64,000 nucleotides of DNA from Kaistella yonginensis (GTDB lineage: Bacteria > Bacteroidota > Bacteroidia > Flavobacteriales > Weeksellaceae): contig NZ_JAUFQB010000059.1 in assembly GCF_030409525.1 (NCBI RefSeq), positions 1 through 64,000 of the forward strand, written 5' to 3'. Position 1 is the first letter of the stretch. Every line of letters begins with the position of its first letter. This document shows, in pieces, positions 23,538 through 32,716 of this stretch. The notes under the pieces were generated by a model. The model saw nothing but the letters and a program-made list of their open reading frames with translations, was not told the DNA's origin and made no database searches. A program made the position numbers and the translations under genes.

Positions 23538-24516
23538 TCAGTCTATATTTTTCAATTAAATATTTTTTGTAATTAACGTTTCCAACCATCTTTAACAATT
23601 CAAAGATTCTAATTTTAAGTTCACTATTTTGATATTTTTCTTTAATAGAAAAAATCTTTAAGATATATAAAATATCTTTCCAATAAGTATCTAAATTTAA
23701 AAGTTCTATATCAAATTCGATTTGGTTTCTTATATCAACTTCTGCCTTTTGAACAATATTAAAAATTTCAAATGTAGTTGTATTCGGCATCTTATCCATT
23801 TGTGTTATGGAAGATTGAAAACCTTCTTTCAAATATCGATTTATTTTTTTTTCATCTTTTTTGTAAAAATGGCAACTGCTTACAAAATGATGATAATTTC
23901 CGAGTTCAATATTCAATTCTCTAGCAATCATTTCCTGCAACATTGTAAAACAAAATATATCGTGTGGCAAGCCTATAAAGACATCATTGGATCTCATAGT
24001 TACAAATAAAATTAACTTATTATTTCTAATAAAAAATTGCAATGTACAGGTACAGGGTATATCTAAATTGTCTTCGATATCCAAATCTTTTTTATCAAAA
24101 ATTTGAATTACTGCCTGTCTTGTACTGTTTTTATTTTTAAGCAATTTTACAATTTTATGCACTTGACTTTCAGAAATATTTCCATTATCAAATAATCTAG
24201 CACCATAAGCACCGTTAAGAGTCATGTTATCATTCGAAAAGTCTTTATATTTTGGAATATAATATTTAATAAAATCTAAATTATTGGAACCAGACATATA
24301 CCAAAAAAATTCTCCTAGAGGACTTACAAAAATTTGTTTTTCAAATGAGAGACTTATTCTATTTAGGGGATTTGTTAATTTCACATAAACACCTAGGATT
24401 TCTGTATTTTCACCTTTGCTGTTTTTTTGCTTTGTACCATCATCTTTAATTTTAATCAAAAGTGATCTTACAATGTCATCCAAAGAGTTTTCTTCTATAC
24501 ACATCATTTTTTTCAT
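23527..24516 (-). CDS. thymidylate-synthase family protein with hydroxymethylase-like active site
   Basis: This 329-residue protein has the TS core with catalytic Cys155 (IPCTCTLQFFIRNNK), Arg175-Ser176-Asn177-Asp178 (TMRSNDVFIGLPHD) and His216/Tyr218 (SCHFY). The Asn that TS uses to select dUMP is Asp186 here, and the usual PCH is PCT. The stretch CT.T.Q..IR..K...V..MRSNDV..G...D closely follows phage T4 dCMP hydroxymethylase as I recall it. It therefore probably makes 5-hydroxymethyl-dCMP or a related nucleotide and not dTMP. It is co-translated with the AGPT gene and lies 81 bases after the type III methylase gene. Confidence 0.78.
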   Translation of the reverse strand: MKKMMCIEENSLDDIVRSLLIKIKDDGTKQKNSKGENTEILGVYVKLTNPLNRISLSFEKQIFVSPLGEFFWYMSGSNNLDFIKYYIPKYKDFSNDNMTLNGAYGARLFDNGNISESQVHKIVKLLKNKNSTRQAVIQIFDKKDLDIEDNLDIPCTCTLQFFIRNNKLILFVTMRSNDVFIGLPHDIFCFTMLQEMIARELNIELGNYHHFVSSCHFYKKDEKKINRYLKEGFQSSITQMDKMPNTTTFEIFNIVQKAEVDIRNQIEFDIELLNLDTYWKDILYILKIFSIKEKYQNSELKIRIFELLKMVGNVNYKKYLIEKYRLNEK

Positions 24517-24597
24517 AAAAATATAATTAAATTTTGAACAATAATAGTATTAGGTGATCTATCGAATTATAATGACTTAAAAATGTTTAGGAAAACA

Positions 24598-26499
24598 TTA
24601 AAACACATCCACCAAATCTCCCAAATAATGCTTCAGATTATACTTCTTTGTAGTATCTAAAGCACGTTCCAGACAGATGAATTTTTGGGAAGTGTGGGTT
24701 TTGAAATACTCTACGGTTTCATCGGCTATTGTTACATCTAAAGAAATGAGCGTTTCTTTTTCGCCGTCTTGGGCGAGAAGTATTTCGTTTTTTGTGAATT
24801 GTGGTTGTAGTTCTGTCGTGTAATTGAGATTAAAACCTTTCTTCAATAAAATTTCTGTGAGCAACTCTCCTCTGTTGAAAGCATTCACCAATTGCGCTTC
24901 TTTGTCTGCAATGTATTTTTTGAGCAACTCTACATTTTCTGCATCAGTTTTTTCTGGATCGGGTGCAAAATCTACTCTTGGAAAATTAGACTTTGCCAAT
25001 TTGAAAACTTTAAAACCTAAACCTTTTAGATTTTCTTCTTTATTGTCTTCTGTAAATAAATCTGGTTGCTCGGCTTTTTTGGCTTCTATTATTTTTTCAA
25101 CTACTCTTTTGTTGCGTTCTATAGTGATGTCGCTTATTTTTTTGTAACCAGCCTTATAGGCTTCACTTTTATCATCGGTTTTTTCTGGAAGTTGAACTAA
25201 AATAAAGTTTCTATTTCCGCCGTCTTCTTGATTAAGTTCCATCACTGCTTGTCCTGTTGTTCCTGAACCACTGAAAAAATCTAAAATAGTATCTTCTGGA
25301 GATGTTGCTATTTTTAATAATCTGTCAATTAATTTAACAGGTTTTGGGGTATCAAAAAAAGCATCTCCTTCGAAAATGGTTCTCAATTCTTGAGTAGCCT
25401 CTTGGTTATGTCCTACTTCAGAAAATTTCCAAATTGTTGTTACTTTCATTCCGTCTTGGACATCTGTTAAAAATCTTTTAATTCTAGGTACATTTTCACC
25501 ACTTTCACCAAACCAAACTCTATCCTGATCTAAAAGTTCATTAAATTTTTGCTCTGAAAACCTCCAACTTCTTCCAGTTGGTGGACTATGTTTCTTGCCA
25601 GAAGGTGCTGTTATAATATACGATCCTGATTTTTGAAAGTCTTTTCTTAATAAATCTCCTGATGTCCAATCACCTCTAGGATCATTATCTAAATTCTTAT
25701 ATCTCTCATTTAATTCTGCGGAACGTTCCAATAAATTAGGAAACCACTGACTTTTATTTTTACTAATACAAACAATAAAATCGTGATTTTGACTAAACCA
25801 CTTTGCATCATTTTGGGGTGCAAATTTCTTTTCCCAAATAATATTTGCTACAAAATTATTCTCTCCAAAAACATCATCACACAATTTCCTCAAATGATGT
25901 GCTTCATTATCGTCAATAGAAATAAAAATCACGCCGTCCTCCTTTAATAATTGTCTTGCAACCAACAATCTGCTGTACATCATATTTAACCAATTACTGT
26001 GGTATCTACCATCGGTTTCGGTATTGGTATCTATTTTTAATCCATCCTCCACAATTCCGGCATCTTCCCAATAGGCTTTTTTGTCCTGGGTAAAATTGTC
26101 AGAATACACAAAATCTTTTCCAGTATTGTAGGGTGGATCTATGTAAATGCATTTTATTTTTTCGCGGTAAGAAGCACTCAATAATTTTAAAACTTCCAGA
26201 TTTTCGCCTTCAATAATGATGTTTTCGCTTTCTGCAGGATTTACACTGCGCTCTTCATCATAAACCAAAGTAGCATTGCTTGGTGTAAAGGCATTTCGTT
26301 TTGCATTGCTTTTGCCAAACCATCGGAATTCGTAGCGTTCGGTTTCTGTAATGCTTTCTGGCTCAATGATTTTTTTCAGTTCATTGACGTTCAGTTTATT
26401 TTCACTGGTAAAAAGGTCTGGGAACATCTGTTTTAAAGTTTCCAATCGTTCCTGATTAAAATCTGGACTTTCCGGCATATAGTCTTTTATGTTTTCCAT
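24598..26499 (-). CDS. mod: type III restriction-modification methyltransferase (Mod)
   Basis: This 633-residue beta-class N6-adenine methyltransferase has motif IV DPPYNTGKDF (121-130) before the AdoMet-binding motif FSGSGTTGQ (409-417). The target-recognition region lies between them (about 215-350). It methylates a short asymmetric site and provides the specificity of the type III complex. It is transcribed after res with 3 bases between, the reverse of the usual mod-res order. No phase-variable repeat was seen in the coding region. Confidence 0.9.
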   Translation of the reverse strand: MENIKDYMPESPDFNQERLETLKQMFPDLFTSENKLNVNELKKIIEPESITETERYEFRWFGKSNAKRNAFTPSNATLVYDEERSVNPAESENIIIEGENLEVLKLLSASYREKIKCIYIDPPYNTGKDFVYSDNFTQDKKAYWEDAGIVEDGLKIDTNTETDGRYHSNWLNMMYSRLLVARQLLKEDGVIFISIDDNEAHHLRKLCDDVFGENNFVANIIWEKKFAPQNDAKWFSQNHDFIVCISKNKSQWFPNLLERSAELNERYKNLDNDPRGDWTSGDLLRKDFQKSGSYIITAPSGKKHSPPTGRSWRFSEQKFNELLDQDRVWFGESGENVPRIKRFLTDVQDGMKVTTIWKFSEVGHNQEATQELRTIFEGDAFFDTPKPVKLIDRLLKIATSPEDTILDFFSGSGTTGQAVMELNQEDGGNRNFILVQLPEKTDDKSEAYKAGYKKISDITIERNKRVVEKIIEAKKAEQPDLFTEDNKEENLKGLGFKVFKLAKSNFPRVDFAPDPEKTDAENVELLKKYIADKEAQLVNAFNRGELLTEILLKKGFNLNYTTELQPQFTKNEILLAQDGEKETLISLDVTIADETVEYFKTHTSQKFICLERALDTTKKYNLKHYLGDLVDVF

Positions 26500-26502
26500 T
26501 AT

Positions 26503-29217
26503 TTATGCTTGCTTTTTTAAAATCGCTTTTTCCACTTCTGTTTTAAAATAAGAATATTCCTTCACAGGTGCTTTGTATTGTACTTCTACGCCAATAGATT
26601 CAAAATGTTTCAGAGCGCATTTTATTTTATAAATTTCGCCTTCGGTTATTGCTTTTTTATCATTGATGTCGTTGGTTCCTTTAGTTTCTATCACGAAATA
26701 AAATTCATTTTCAGTCCCGTTTTTTAATTCTTTGCGTTTCATTACCAAACCAAAATCTGGTTCGTAATCGCCAATTGGTGTTTTTATTTTGTACCAATTT
26801 GGTAGTTTAATGAAACACACTACTTCAGAATCACCATCTGCACTTTCAGAAAATTTTCTTTCTACATCGCTATCAATGAGCATTTTATCAAATACTCCTT
26901 TTTTAGGTGTTTCCACATATTGTTTGGAATCTATATTTTTTTCAAAATCTTTAAAATTGAAAGGAAATTCTTCGCCATTTATTTTGTATTCTATTTTCCG
27001 AAGCATTTCATCCAGTTCTACATCTTTAATGACTTGCGAGGCTTCGTGAATGTAACGAGGTGGATTTTTAACCCATTCTTCGTGATTATCTATTTGTTTA
27101 ATAATTTGGAATAATGTGGTATAACTAACACCGGTATTTTCGCTGATTTCTTCCACCAAATCCAAAGGTGTAAAAATGGCTTTTTGTTTTACACTTTCAC
27201 TTCCTGCATAAGTATCAACTCTATCATCTTCCGAAAATTCTGTTACGAAATGACTACTTGCCTCGATCACATAATCCGGAATAGTAATTTTATTAATTCT
27301 TTCAGCGGAATTAGAAATTAAACTTTCTTCTTCAAATGCAATACTGTAATCGGTTTTCTTCGCCATTGCTTTCCAAAACTTTTTGAATGCTTTCTGTATA
27401 TCGTCCGACGGATTTTTTTTGAAAAAAACCTTGTCTTTTTCCTCGCCTTTGTGCGTATGTGTCATTCCTGCACCTGCATTGGTATCGCCATAGATAGATT
27501 TTATCTCTTCCTGATATTGGGTAACAAATGTTTCGTAAGTTTCATTGGGAATTACAGTCAATTGATTAACTCTTTCGGAATCTTCAACTGTGCTTTCGTC
27601 ATAATTTCTTTCACCGTTTGTATTCACACAAATTCTTAATCCACGACCAATTTCCTGTCTTTTTTTGGTTTCAGAATAAGTACTGTTGAGTGTTGCAATA
27701 TTAAAAACATTAGGATTATCCCAACCAACACCTAATGCGGAATGCGAAAAGATAAATTCTATTTTATTGGCGACTTTGTCCCCAAACTGCAAAATGTCTT
27801 CTTTGTCTCGCAAAATGGCATCATAAATTTGCTTTTGCTGTTTCACTCCACCTTCATTATCTGCAAATTCACCATTGGTTTTTTGGGCGAAATAATAGCC
27901 TTGAATTGATGTAATTTGTTCTTCCGAGGGATTTTCGCCATTGTGATATTCAGGATAAACTTGTTTATATTTTTCTGTAAAAAGATTTTTGATCTTTGGA
28001 TCTTCACCCATATAATTTGCAACACGGTCTATAAAAATCAGTGATAAACATTTAATTCCTTTTGGTTTTAAACTTTGAGATTTTTGAAAATGACGATGGA
28101 TTAACCATTCTATTTGCAAAGCCCAAATGTTTTCTAAATTTCCAGCAACTTGTTTTTCAAAAATTTCTGTTCCGTTTGAAAAAACAACGCTCCATTTTCC
28201 AGTCTTTAAACTTTTGAAAATACGGTCGATTTTGTAATTGTTGTAACTTGGATTATTGGTTTTTTCGCCCAGATTATCACCTTCTTTAAACCATGTAGAT
28301 GTTTTAAAATCAATTTTTCCAGTAGAATTGTTTTGAAACCATGCTTTTAATTTAACTTTTGGACTGCCTGTATTTTGAACTTCTGCCAATTCTATTTTTA
28401 GAGATGCTTCATCATTTTTTTCGGTAACGGTAAGCACTTCTATTTTCTTTACTAATCCATTTTTATAACTCTCATACGGTGTTAATCTGTAAATTAAATT
28501 TTTCAAGATTTTATGAGTAGCAGAATATCTGATTTTAACCAAAGGATTTAATTTGGAAATTTGACGAACAGAATTTTCAGTGTCCATTCCTTCCTGCGGT
28601 TCATCCATAATGATTACAGGTCGGGTTTTTCCGATGGCTTCTATGAAAGGAATATTATTAAATAAATCTTCTCTCTGCGCTTGATTTAGAATTTTATCTT
28701 CGGAATTGAAGGAAGCTAAAGTCATGATCATCACTTGTGGATGTTGCTCTTCTATAAAATTGGAAACTTTAGAAAGTCTTTTGCTATCGTACTCAAAAAC
28801 ATTCGGTATAAAACCATAAATATTTTCCAGTTGTTTATTAAAATTTTGAAATGATGCCAAAACGCCTTCACGAATAGCGACAGAAGGCACGAGAATAATA
28901 AATTTTGTAAAATTATAATGCTTAAAAAGTTCAAAAATAGTTTTAATGTAAACTAGTGTTTTACCTGTTCCGGTTTCCATTTCTATGGACAGTTCACGCT
29001 CTTCAGATAAATAAATATTTTCTGGCAATAGTCCATTTTCCTGCGCCTCACTTTTTATATTTTCCTGAAATTCTTCTAAATTCAAATTAGAAAAATTAGA
29101 ACGTATTCCTTCAAAAGTGGCATTGTCAAAAGTATTTCGAGCATTGCCGTCAAATATCTTCACGACAGATTTTATGGCTTGTTCTTGATATTCGAGATTT
29201 TCGAGTTTTAACTGCAT
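26503..29217 (-). CDS. res: type III restriction enzyme helicase-nuclease (Res)
   Basis: This 904-residue protein has an SF2 helicase core: ETGTGKT at 81-87, DEPQ at 205-208, motif VI QEIGRGLRICVN in the middle. A C-terminal PD-(D/E)xK nuclease reads YEPDFGLVM...FYFVIETKG. It translocates from two head-to-head unmodified sites and cuts DNA together with Mod. It appears intact. It is the first gene of a leftward set res-mod-TS-AGPT, with a promoter box at 29,303-29,310. Confidence 0.9.
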   Translation of the reverse strand: MQLKLENLEYQEQAIKSVVKIFDGNARNTFDNATFEGIRSNFSNLNLEEFQENIKSEAQENGLLPENIYLSEERELSIEMETGTGKTLVYIKTIFELFKHYNFTKFIILVPSVAIREGVLASFQNFNKQLENIYGFIPNVFEYDSKRLSKVSNFIEEQHPQVMIMTLASFNSEDKILNQAQREDLFNNIPFIEAIGKTRPVIIMDEPQEGMDTENSVRQISKLNPLVKIRYSATHKILKNLIYRLTPYESYKNGLVKKIEVLTVTEKNDEASLKIELAEVQNTGSPKVKLKAWFQNNSTGKIDFKTSTWFKEGDNLGEKTNNPSYNNYKIDRIFKSLKTGKWSVVFSNGTEIFEKQVAGNLENIWALQIEWLIHRHFQKSQSLKPKGIKCLSLIFIDRVANYMGEDPKIKNLFTEKYKQVYPEYHNGENPSEEQITSIQGYYFAQKTNGEFADNEGGVKQQKQIYDAILRDKEDILQFGDKVANKIEFIFSHSALGVGWDNPNVFNIATLNSTYSETKKRQEIGRGLRICVNTNGERNYDESTVEDSERVNQLTVIPNETYETFVTQYQEEIKSIYGDTNAGAGMTHTHKGEEKDKVFFKKNPSDDIQKAFKKFWKAMAKKTDYSIAFEEESLISNSAERINKITIPDYVIEASSHFVTEFSEDDRVDTYAGSESVKQKAIFTPLDLVEEISENTGVSYTTLFQIIKQIDNHEEWVKNPPRYIHEASQVIKDVELDEMLRKIEYKINGEEFPFNFKDFEKNIDSKQYVETPKKGVFDKMLIDSDVERKFSESADGDSEVVCFIKLPNWYKIKTPIGDYEPDFGLVMKRKELKNGTENEFYFVIETKGTNDINDKKAITEGEIYKIKCALKHFESIGVEVQYKAPVKEYSYFKTEVEKAILKKQA

Positions 29218-29302
29218 CTATGTTTATTCTAATGGAAGTTATCGGTAATAATATACTCAAATCCCTATCATTATTAGAAAAAGGCATTAAATTTGAGATT
29301 TT

Positions 29303-29344
29303 CAAATATAAAGAATTTTGCAGGTAAGTGAAAATTTATATTTG
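29303..29344. promoter_or_regulatory. divergent promoter boxes between res and the 205-residue gene
   Basis: TATATTTG on the plus strand (29,337-29,344) has a TTG 16 bases upstream (29,318-29,320) and serves the gene at 29,416. The same box on the minus strand (29,310 to 29,303) lies 86 bases before res. Both match TAnnTTTG. The leftward -33 is not evident. Confidence 0.5.
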
Positions 29345-29415
29345 TGTTATAATTTTTGCACAAAACAGAATAAAATTCAATAAAGAAACCTTATGCACAT
29401 TAAAAATGTAAACCT

Positions 29416-30033
29416 ATGCATTACAAACTGACAGAAGAAATATTAAACCTGAGTGAATCTAAAGAATGGGATTTTGCAAAATTGGAATGGAGTTTTGAAT
29501 TTGCATATTACGCAGAAGAACTTCAAAAATGTTTATGTGGACATTATCCAATAAAAAATATTTGTGTTATTAAAAATCGCAGAAATTCTTCTGTGACTGA
29601 AGTAGGAAATTGCTGTATAAACAAATTTTTAGGGATAGATGAAGGTAATAAAATCTTTATATCAATAAAAAAATTGAAAGACAGTGAAACAGCGAGTATG
29701 AGTTCAGAAGTGATAGAATATATTTACAAGAAAAAAGGAATATCGGATTTTGAATATAATTTCTATAAATCTATTTATAGGAAAAGAATAATGTCTGATA
29801 AGCAATGGGATATTAAGAAGCGAATCAATCAGAAGTTTCTAAATTTCACAAGTTATGAAACTAATTCTCATTTTAATAAAATCAACCTTGTTCTGAAATG
29901 GGCTCAAACCAACATTACTTTTAATACAGATTTTGTTCAATCAATTAAAAAATCTTGTCAAAAAAACGGGCGATTGACCGAAAAACAATTAGAATCTTTG
30001 AACAAAATAATTAGTGCTTTTAAAATTCAATAG
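29416..30033 (+). CDS. hypothetical protein with a Cys-rich zinc-ribbon-like N-terminus
   Basis: This 205-residue protein has a possible metal site formed by CLCGH...ICVIKNRRN...VGNCCINKF (about 39-74). A helical, Lys-rich C-terminal half ends 'GRLTEKQLESLNKI', a short motif also seen in DNA-associated proteins. No family name can be given. It is transcribed rightward, alone, convergent with the primase gene (34-base gap). It may be DNA- or RNA-binding. It sits between the restriction system and the replication module. Confidence 0.6.
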   Translation: MHYKLTEEILNLSESKEWDFAKLEWSFEFAYYAEELQKCLCGHYPIKNICVIKNRRNSSVTEVGNCCINKFLGIDEGNKIFISIKKLKDSETASMSSEVIEYIYKKKGISDFEYNFYKSIYRKRIMSDKQWDIKKRINQKFLNFTSYETNSHFNKINLVLKWAQTNITFNTDFVQSIKKSCQKNGRLTEKQLESLNKIISAFKIQ

Positions 30034-30067
30034 AGTTTTAAATTCTTTTATTTAATTACTTAGGTAA

Positions 30068-30904
30068 CTAACAATCACAGTACCACTCATTCAAATCCTT
30101 AAAATCCCAATACAACATCGAGCAATCCTCCACATTTCTATATTTTCCAAGTATCTTTTCAGCCAAAGATCTCCCACCCAAATCATTGTCCAGAAAAAGC
30201 ACAATTTTGTGATATGCTTTTAATTCCAATTTAACTTTAAAAAACATTGACGTAGAATTTAGAATTAAAAAATCTGAACTTGAATTTTGAACGTTTGGCA
30301 AACGGAGATAGGTGAGAAAATCAAAATAACCTTCAAAAACGCAAATTTCCTTTTTTAAATTGTCAAGATCTTTTATAAAAGTGACATCTTTTATTCCTAA
30401 ACAGATTTTAGAATATTTATTTCGGATTTCAACTCCTCCGGAATTATTATAGAAGCCAATTCCAAAGAAATGATTTCCGTTCATTTGATAGTGAATTTCT
30501 TTAACCAAATGTCGCTGCTCAAATACTTTTCTTGATTTGAGATATAGAATAAGTGCAGGATGTTCAATCTCTTTCACTTCTAAAATTTCGTAGTTTTTAT
30601 CGGATTCACGTCTTTGTATTTTTAGAGAATTTAAAGGAATATCAAACTTTTCCAAATATTCTAACGCTTCAGAAACAGAACATTTGTTCATTTGCTGTAC
30701 AATTGAAACCACATCGTAACTTTTTCCAGTTCCGAAATCAAATGCTTTGTTTTTTACAAAATCCAAGCAAAGACTTGGTTTTTTTTCTTCCCGATCAATC
30801 GCTAAATAGAAAGCAGTTTTAGAATTTTGTTTTTCAGGATATAGATTAAATGATTCTAAAACACTTCTAATACTTATTTTTTTCTTGATTTGTTCGCAAT
30901 TCAT
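30068..30904 (-). CDS. TOPRIM-domain primase-like protein of the element
   Basis: This 278-residue protein has an N-terminal CHC2-like region (about 1-95: KKPSLCLDFVKNKAFDFGTGKSYDVVSIVQ) that keeps the fold pattern but has lost the zinc cysteines. A TOPRIM domain follows (about 180-278) with VFEGYFDFLTYL (Glu191) and LFLDNDLGG (Asp239, Asp241). Such proteins are common in Bacteroidetes mobile elements and are thought to make primers for the transferred or replicating strand. It lies directly past the iteron array and Rep gene, transcribed the same way. Confidence 0.8.
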   Translation of the reverse strand: MNCEQIKKKISIRSVLESFNLYPEKQNSKTAFYLAIDREEKKPSLCLDFVKNKAFDFGTGKSYDVVSIVQQMNKCSVSEALEYLEKFDIPLNSLKIQRRESDKNYEILEVKEIEHPALILYLKSRKVFEQRHLVKEIHYQMNGNHFFGIGFYNNSGGVEIRNKYSKICLGIKDVTFIKDLDNLKKEICVFEGYFDFLTYLRLPNVQNSSSDFLILNSTSMFFKVKLELKAYHKIVLFLDNDLGGRSLAEKILGKYRNVEDCSMLYWDFKDLNEWYCDC

Positions 30905-31036
30905 TTTTTTTCTTTTTTAAAGCAAATTTTTATCTCTAAAATCCTTTTTAGATAAAAAAAACTTTTATTTACTTTTAAATCTCTTTTACCAAAGCATTGT
31001 ATCGCCTTATAGAAAGGTGATTACATCATTTTTGAA

Positions 31037-31312
31037 ATGAGTCCAAATCCGAAAGTTGAATGAGTCCAATTCCGAAAAAGAGATGAGTCCAATTCCGAAT
31101 AAAAGCACTATTACACATGAGTCCAATTCCGAAAGTATAGATAATTGTCTATAAAGTTATCCACAAAATCATTTCTAATCTGCAATAAATGAGTCCAATT
31201 CCGAAAAGTAGCACTCAAAATTCATAATTTTAACATTTCATTAACTTCAGAGAGTCCAATTCCGAAATGCGAATGAGTCCAATTCCGAAAATGAATGAGC
31301 CCAATTCCGAAT
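31037..31312. repeat. replication-origin candidate: eight iterons with a DnaA box
   Basis: Eight copies of ATGAGTCCAATTCCGAAA start at 31,037, 31,060, 31,083, 31,117, 31,189, 31,250, 31,273 and 31,295 (the first, sixth and last slightly altered). Spacings are 23, 23, 34, 72, 61, 23 and 22 bases. In the wider central gap sits TTATCCACA (31,157-31,165), a perfect DnaA box. The last repeat ends at the rep stop codon. This is a classical iteron-plasmid origin layout. The rest of the gap 30,905-31,036 is AT-rich with a weak hairpin (30,927-30,958). Confidence 0.82.
31157..31165 (+). promoter_or_regulatory. DnaA box
   Basis: TTATCCACA is identical to the consensus host DnaA site and lies in the central gap of the iteron array, where initiator loading and strand opening would be expected. 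Confidence 0.65.
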
Positions 31313-32410
31313 TCAAATAATAACAGGATAACCGTTTGGAAACAATTCTCCCATTTTTGTATCTGCATAATTCTTTTTGATGATGTTCTGAATTTCATTT
31401 AAGAAATTGTGACCTTGATAGTCCGTTGATTTTTTTTTCAGCATTCTGTTTGTTTTTACGAATTCAACAAATGCTTTTTCAAATAAATTTCTCGTTTGTG
31501 CAATATTTTTGTAATGGTAAAAGAATTGAACCATTTCATCTTCTTGCAAAGCATATCTTTCTTTAAAATAATTCAATCTTCTGTTGATTTTTAATTGTTC
31601 TTTCGAGATAATTGAAACTTCTTTAATAACAATTTTGGTAGTGTCATAAGGGTAAATTGTAATCAAATCTTTGACACATTTAAAATTGAAAGACAAATTA
31701 TTATGTTGATTTAAACTTAATCTAGCGGGTTTTAAAAATTTAAAACAAAAATCATTGGCTGTTTTATAATTGAGTCCAAATTTTTTATTGAGCGTTGAAA
31801 GTTTTACAGACGTTCCCATTTCAGGAATTTTAGAGAGCCAAATTGCTAAAATGACATGTTTATTATTGCGAATATGATACACCAAATTGTACAGAACGTA
31901 ATTGTATTCGGGAATTACCATTAATTTTTTCAACCAATAACTGCTGATCAAAAATGTGGTATAACCTCTAACATCATAACTTGGAAGGGAAATTAATCCA
32001 CCAAAAGTTTTGATTTCTTTGCCTTTTGAATTTTCTGATTTGTACCAAGCCATCTTAAATTTTGTGAGAAACTCATAAGCTGCAACTACTTGTTTGGTAG
32101 ATCCGCTTGGAGAAATTTTACTATTCCTAATTTTTATGGAAGCGAAAATATTATTGTCTGTTTCAAATTCTTCGTCAAATAAAGAAAGCTGATGCGGACG
32201 ATCAATTGGACGAAATTGATTGTTCCCAATGATAGAAATAATATTAAAAATCACACGAAGTGCGTTGATTGGAATGTCTGCTGCTTCGCTATTTCCAAAG
32301 ATAAAATCGTCCACGAAGTTATTTCCCAATCGAATTTTATCAGGTAATCTATCACTTGAATTTTCAAATTCCTTTCGGATAATTCGCAAATCTTTATTGA
32401 GATGTGACAT
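31313..32410 (-). CDS. RepB/Rep_3-type replication initiator
   Basis: This 365-residue protein has the two-winged-helix layout of plasmid initiators. The N-terminal part is about 20-200 (INALRVIFNIISII, then GLISLPSYDVRGYTTFLISSYWLKKLM) and the second winged helix about 200-290 (KLSTLNKKFGLNYKTANDFCFKFLKPARLSLN). It should bind the iterons directly past its own stop codon and start replication of the element, helped by DnaA. It is the main gene of the leftward replication operon that starts at 34,196. Confidence 0.75.
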   Translation of the reverse strand: MSHLNKDLRIIRKEFENSSDRLPDKIRLGNNFVDDFIFGNSEAADIPINALRVIFNIISIIGNNQFRPIDRPHQLSLFDEEFETDNNIFASIKIRNSKISPSGSTKQVVAAYEFLTKFKMAWYKSENSKGKEIKTFGGLISLPSYDVRGYTTFLISSYWLKKLMVIPEYNYVLYNLVYHIRNNKHVILAIWLSKIPEMGTSVKLSTLNKKFGLNYKTANDFCFKFLKPARLSLNQHNNLSFNFKCVKDLITIYPYDTTKIVIKEVSIISKEQLKINRRLNYFKERYALQEDEMVQFFYHYKNIAQTRNLFEKAFVEFVKTNRMLKKKSTDYQGHNFLNEIQNIIKKNYADTKMGELFPNGYPVII

Positions 32411-32469
32411 AATTTAAAAATTACTGCAGTTGCTTTGCAGCGCTTACATTTAATATAGAACTATCTGGA

Positions 32470-32676
32470 TTATACCAAAGAAATCCCTTCTTTTTCCAAA
32501 GTTTTGACACCATCATTTAAACTAAAATACTTGAAAATTTCAATGCCAATTCCTTTAAATACTCTTTTTTCCACTTTACCAAAACCGGATACTTTTACTT
32601 TTTGAATTCCCTGGTATTCTGCGAGCATTCCTTTGATGGCAACCTTTTGACCTACTTTTAAATCACTTATTTTCAT
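32470..32676 (-). CDS. small hypothetical protein of the replication operon
   Basis: This 68-residue beta-rich protein (KVGQKVAIKGMLAEYQGIQKVKVSGFGKVEKRVFKG) has an SH3- or OB-like look. It lies between the DnaD-like gene and rep in the same direction, with gaps of 40 and 59 bases. No family was recognised. It could be a small nucleic-acid-binding accessory protein. Confidence 0.5.
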   Translation of the reverse strand: MKISDLKVGQKVAIKGMLAEYQGIQKVKVSGFGKVEKRVFKGIGIEIFKYFSLNDGVKTLEKEGISLV

Positions 32677-32716
32677 TTTGAATTATTTATATTTTTAATT
32701 AAAGAACTACCTTGAT

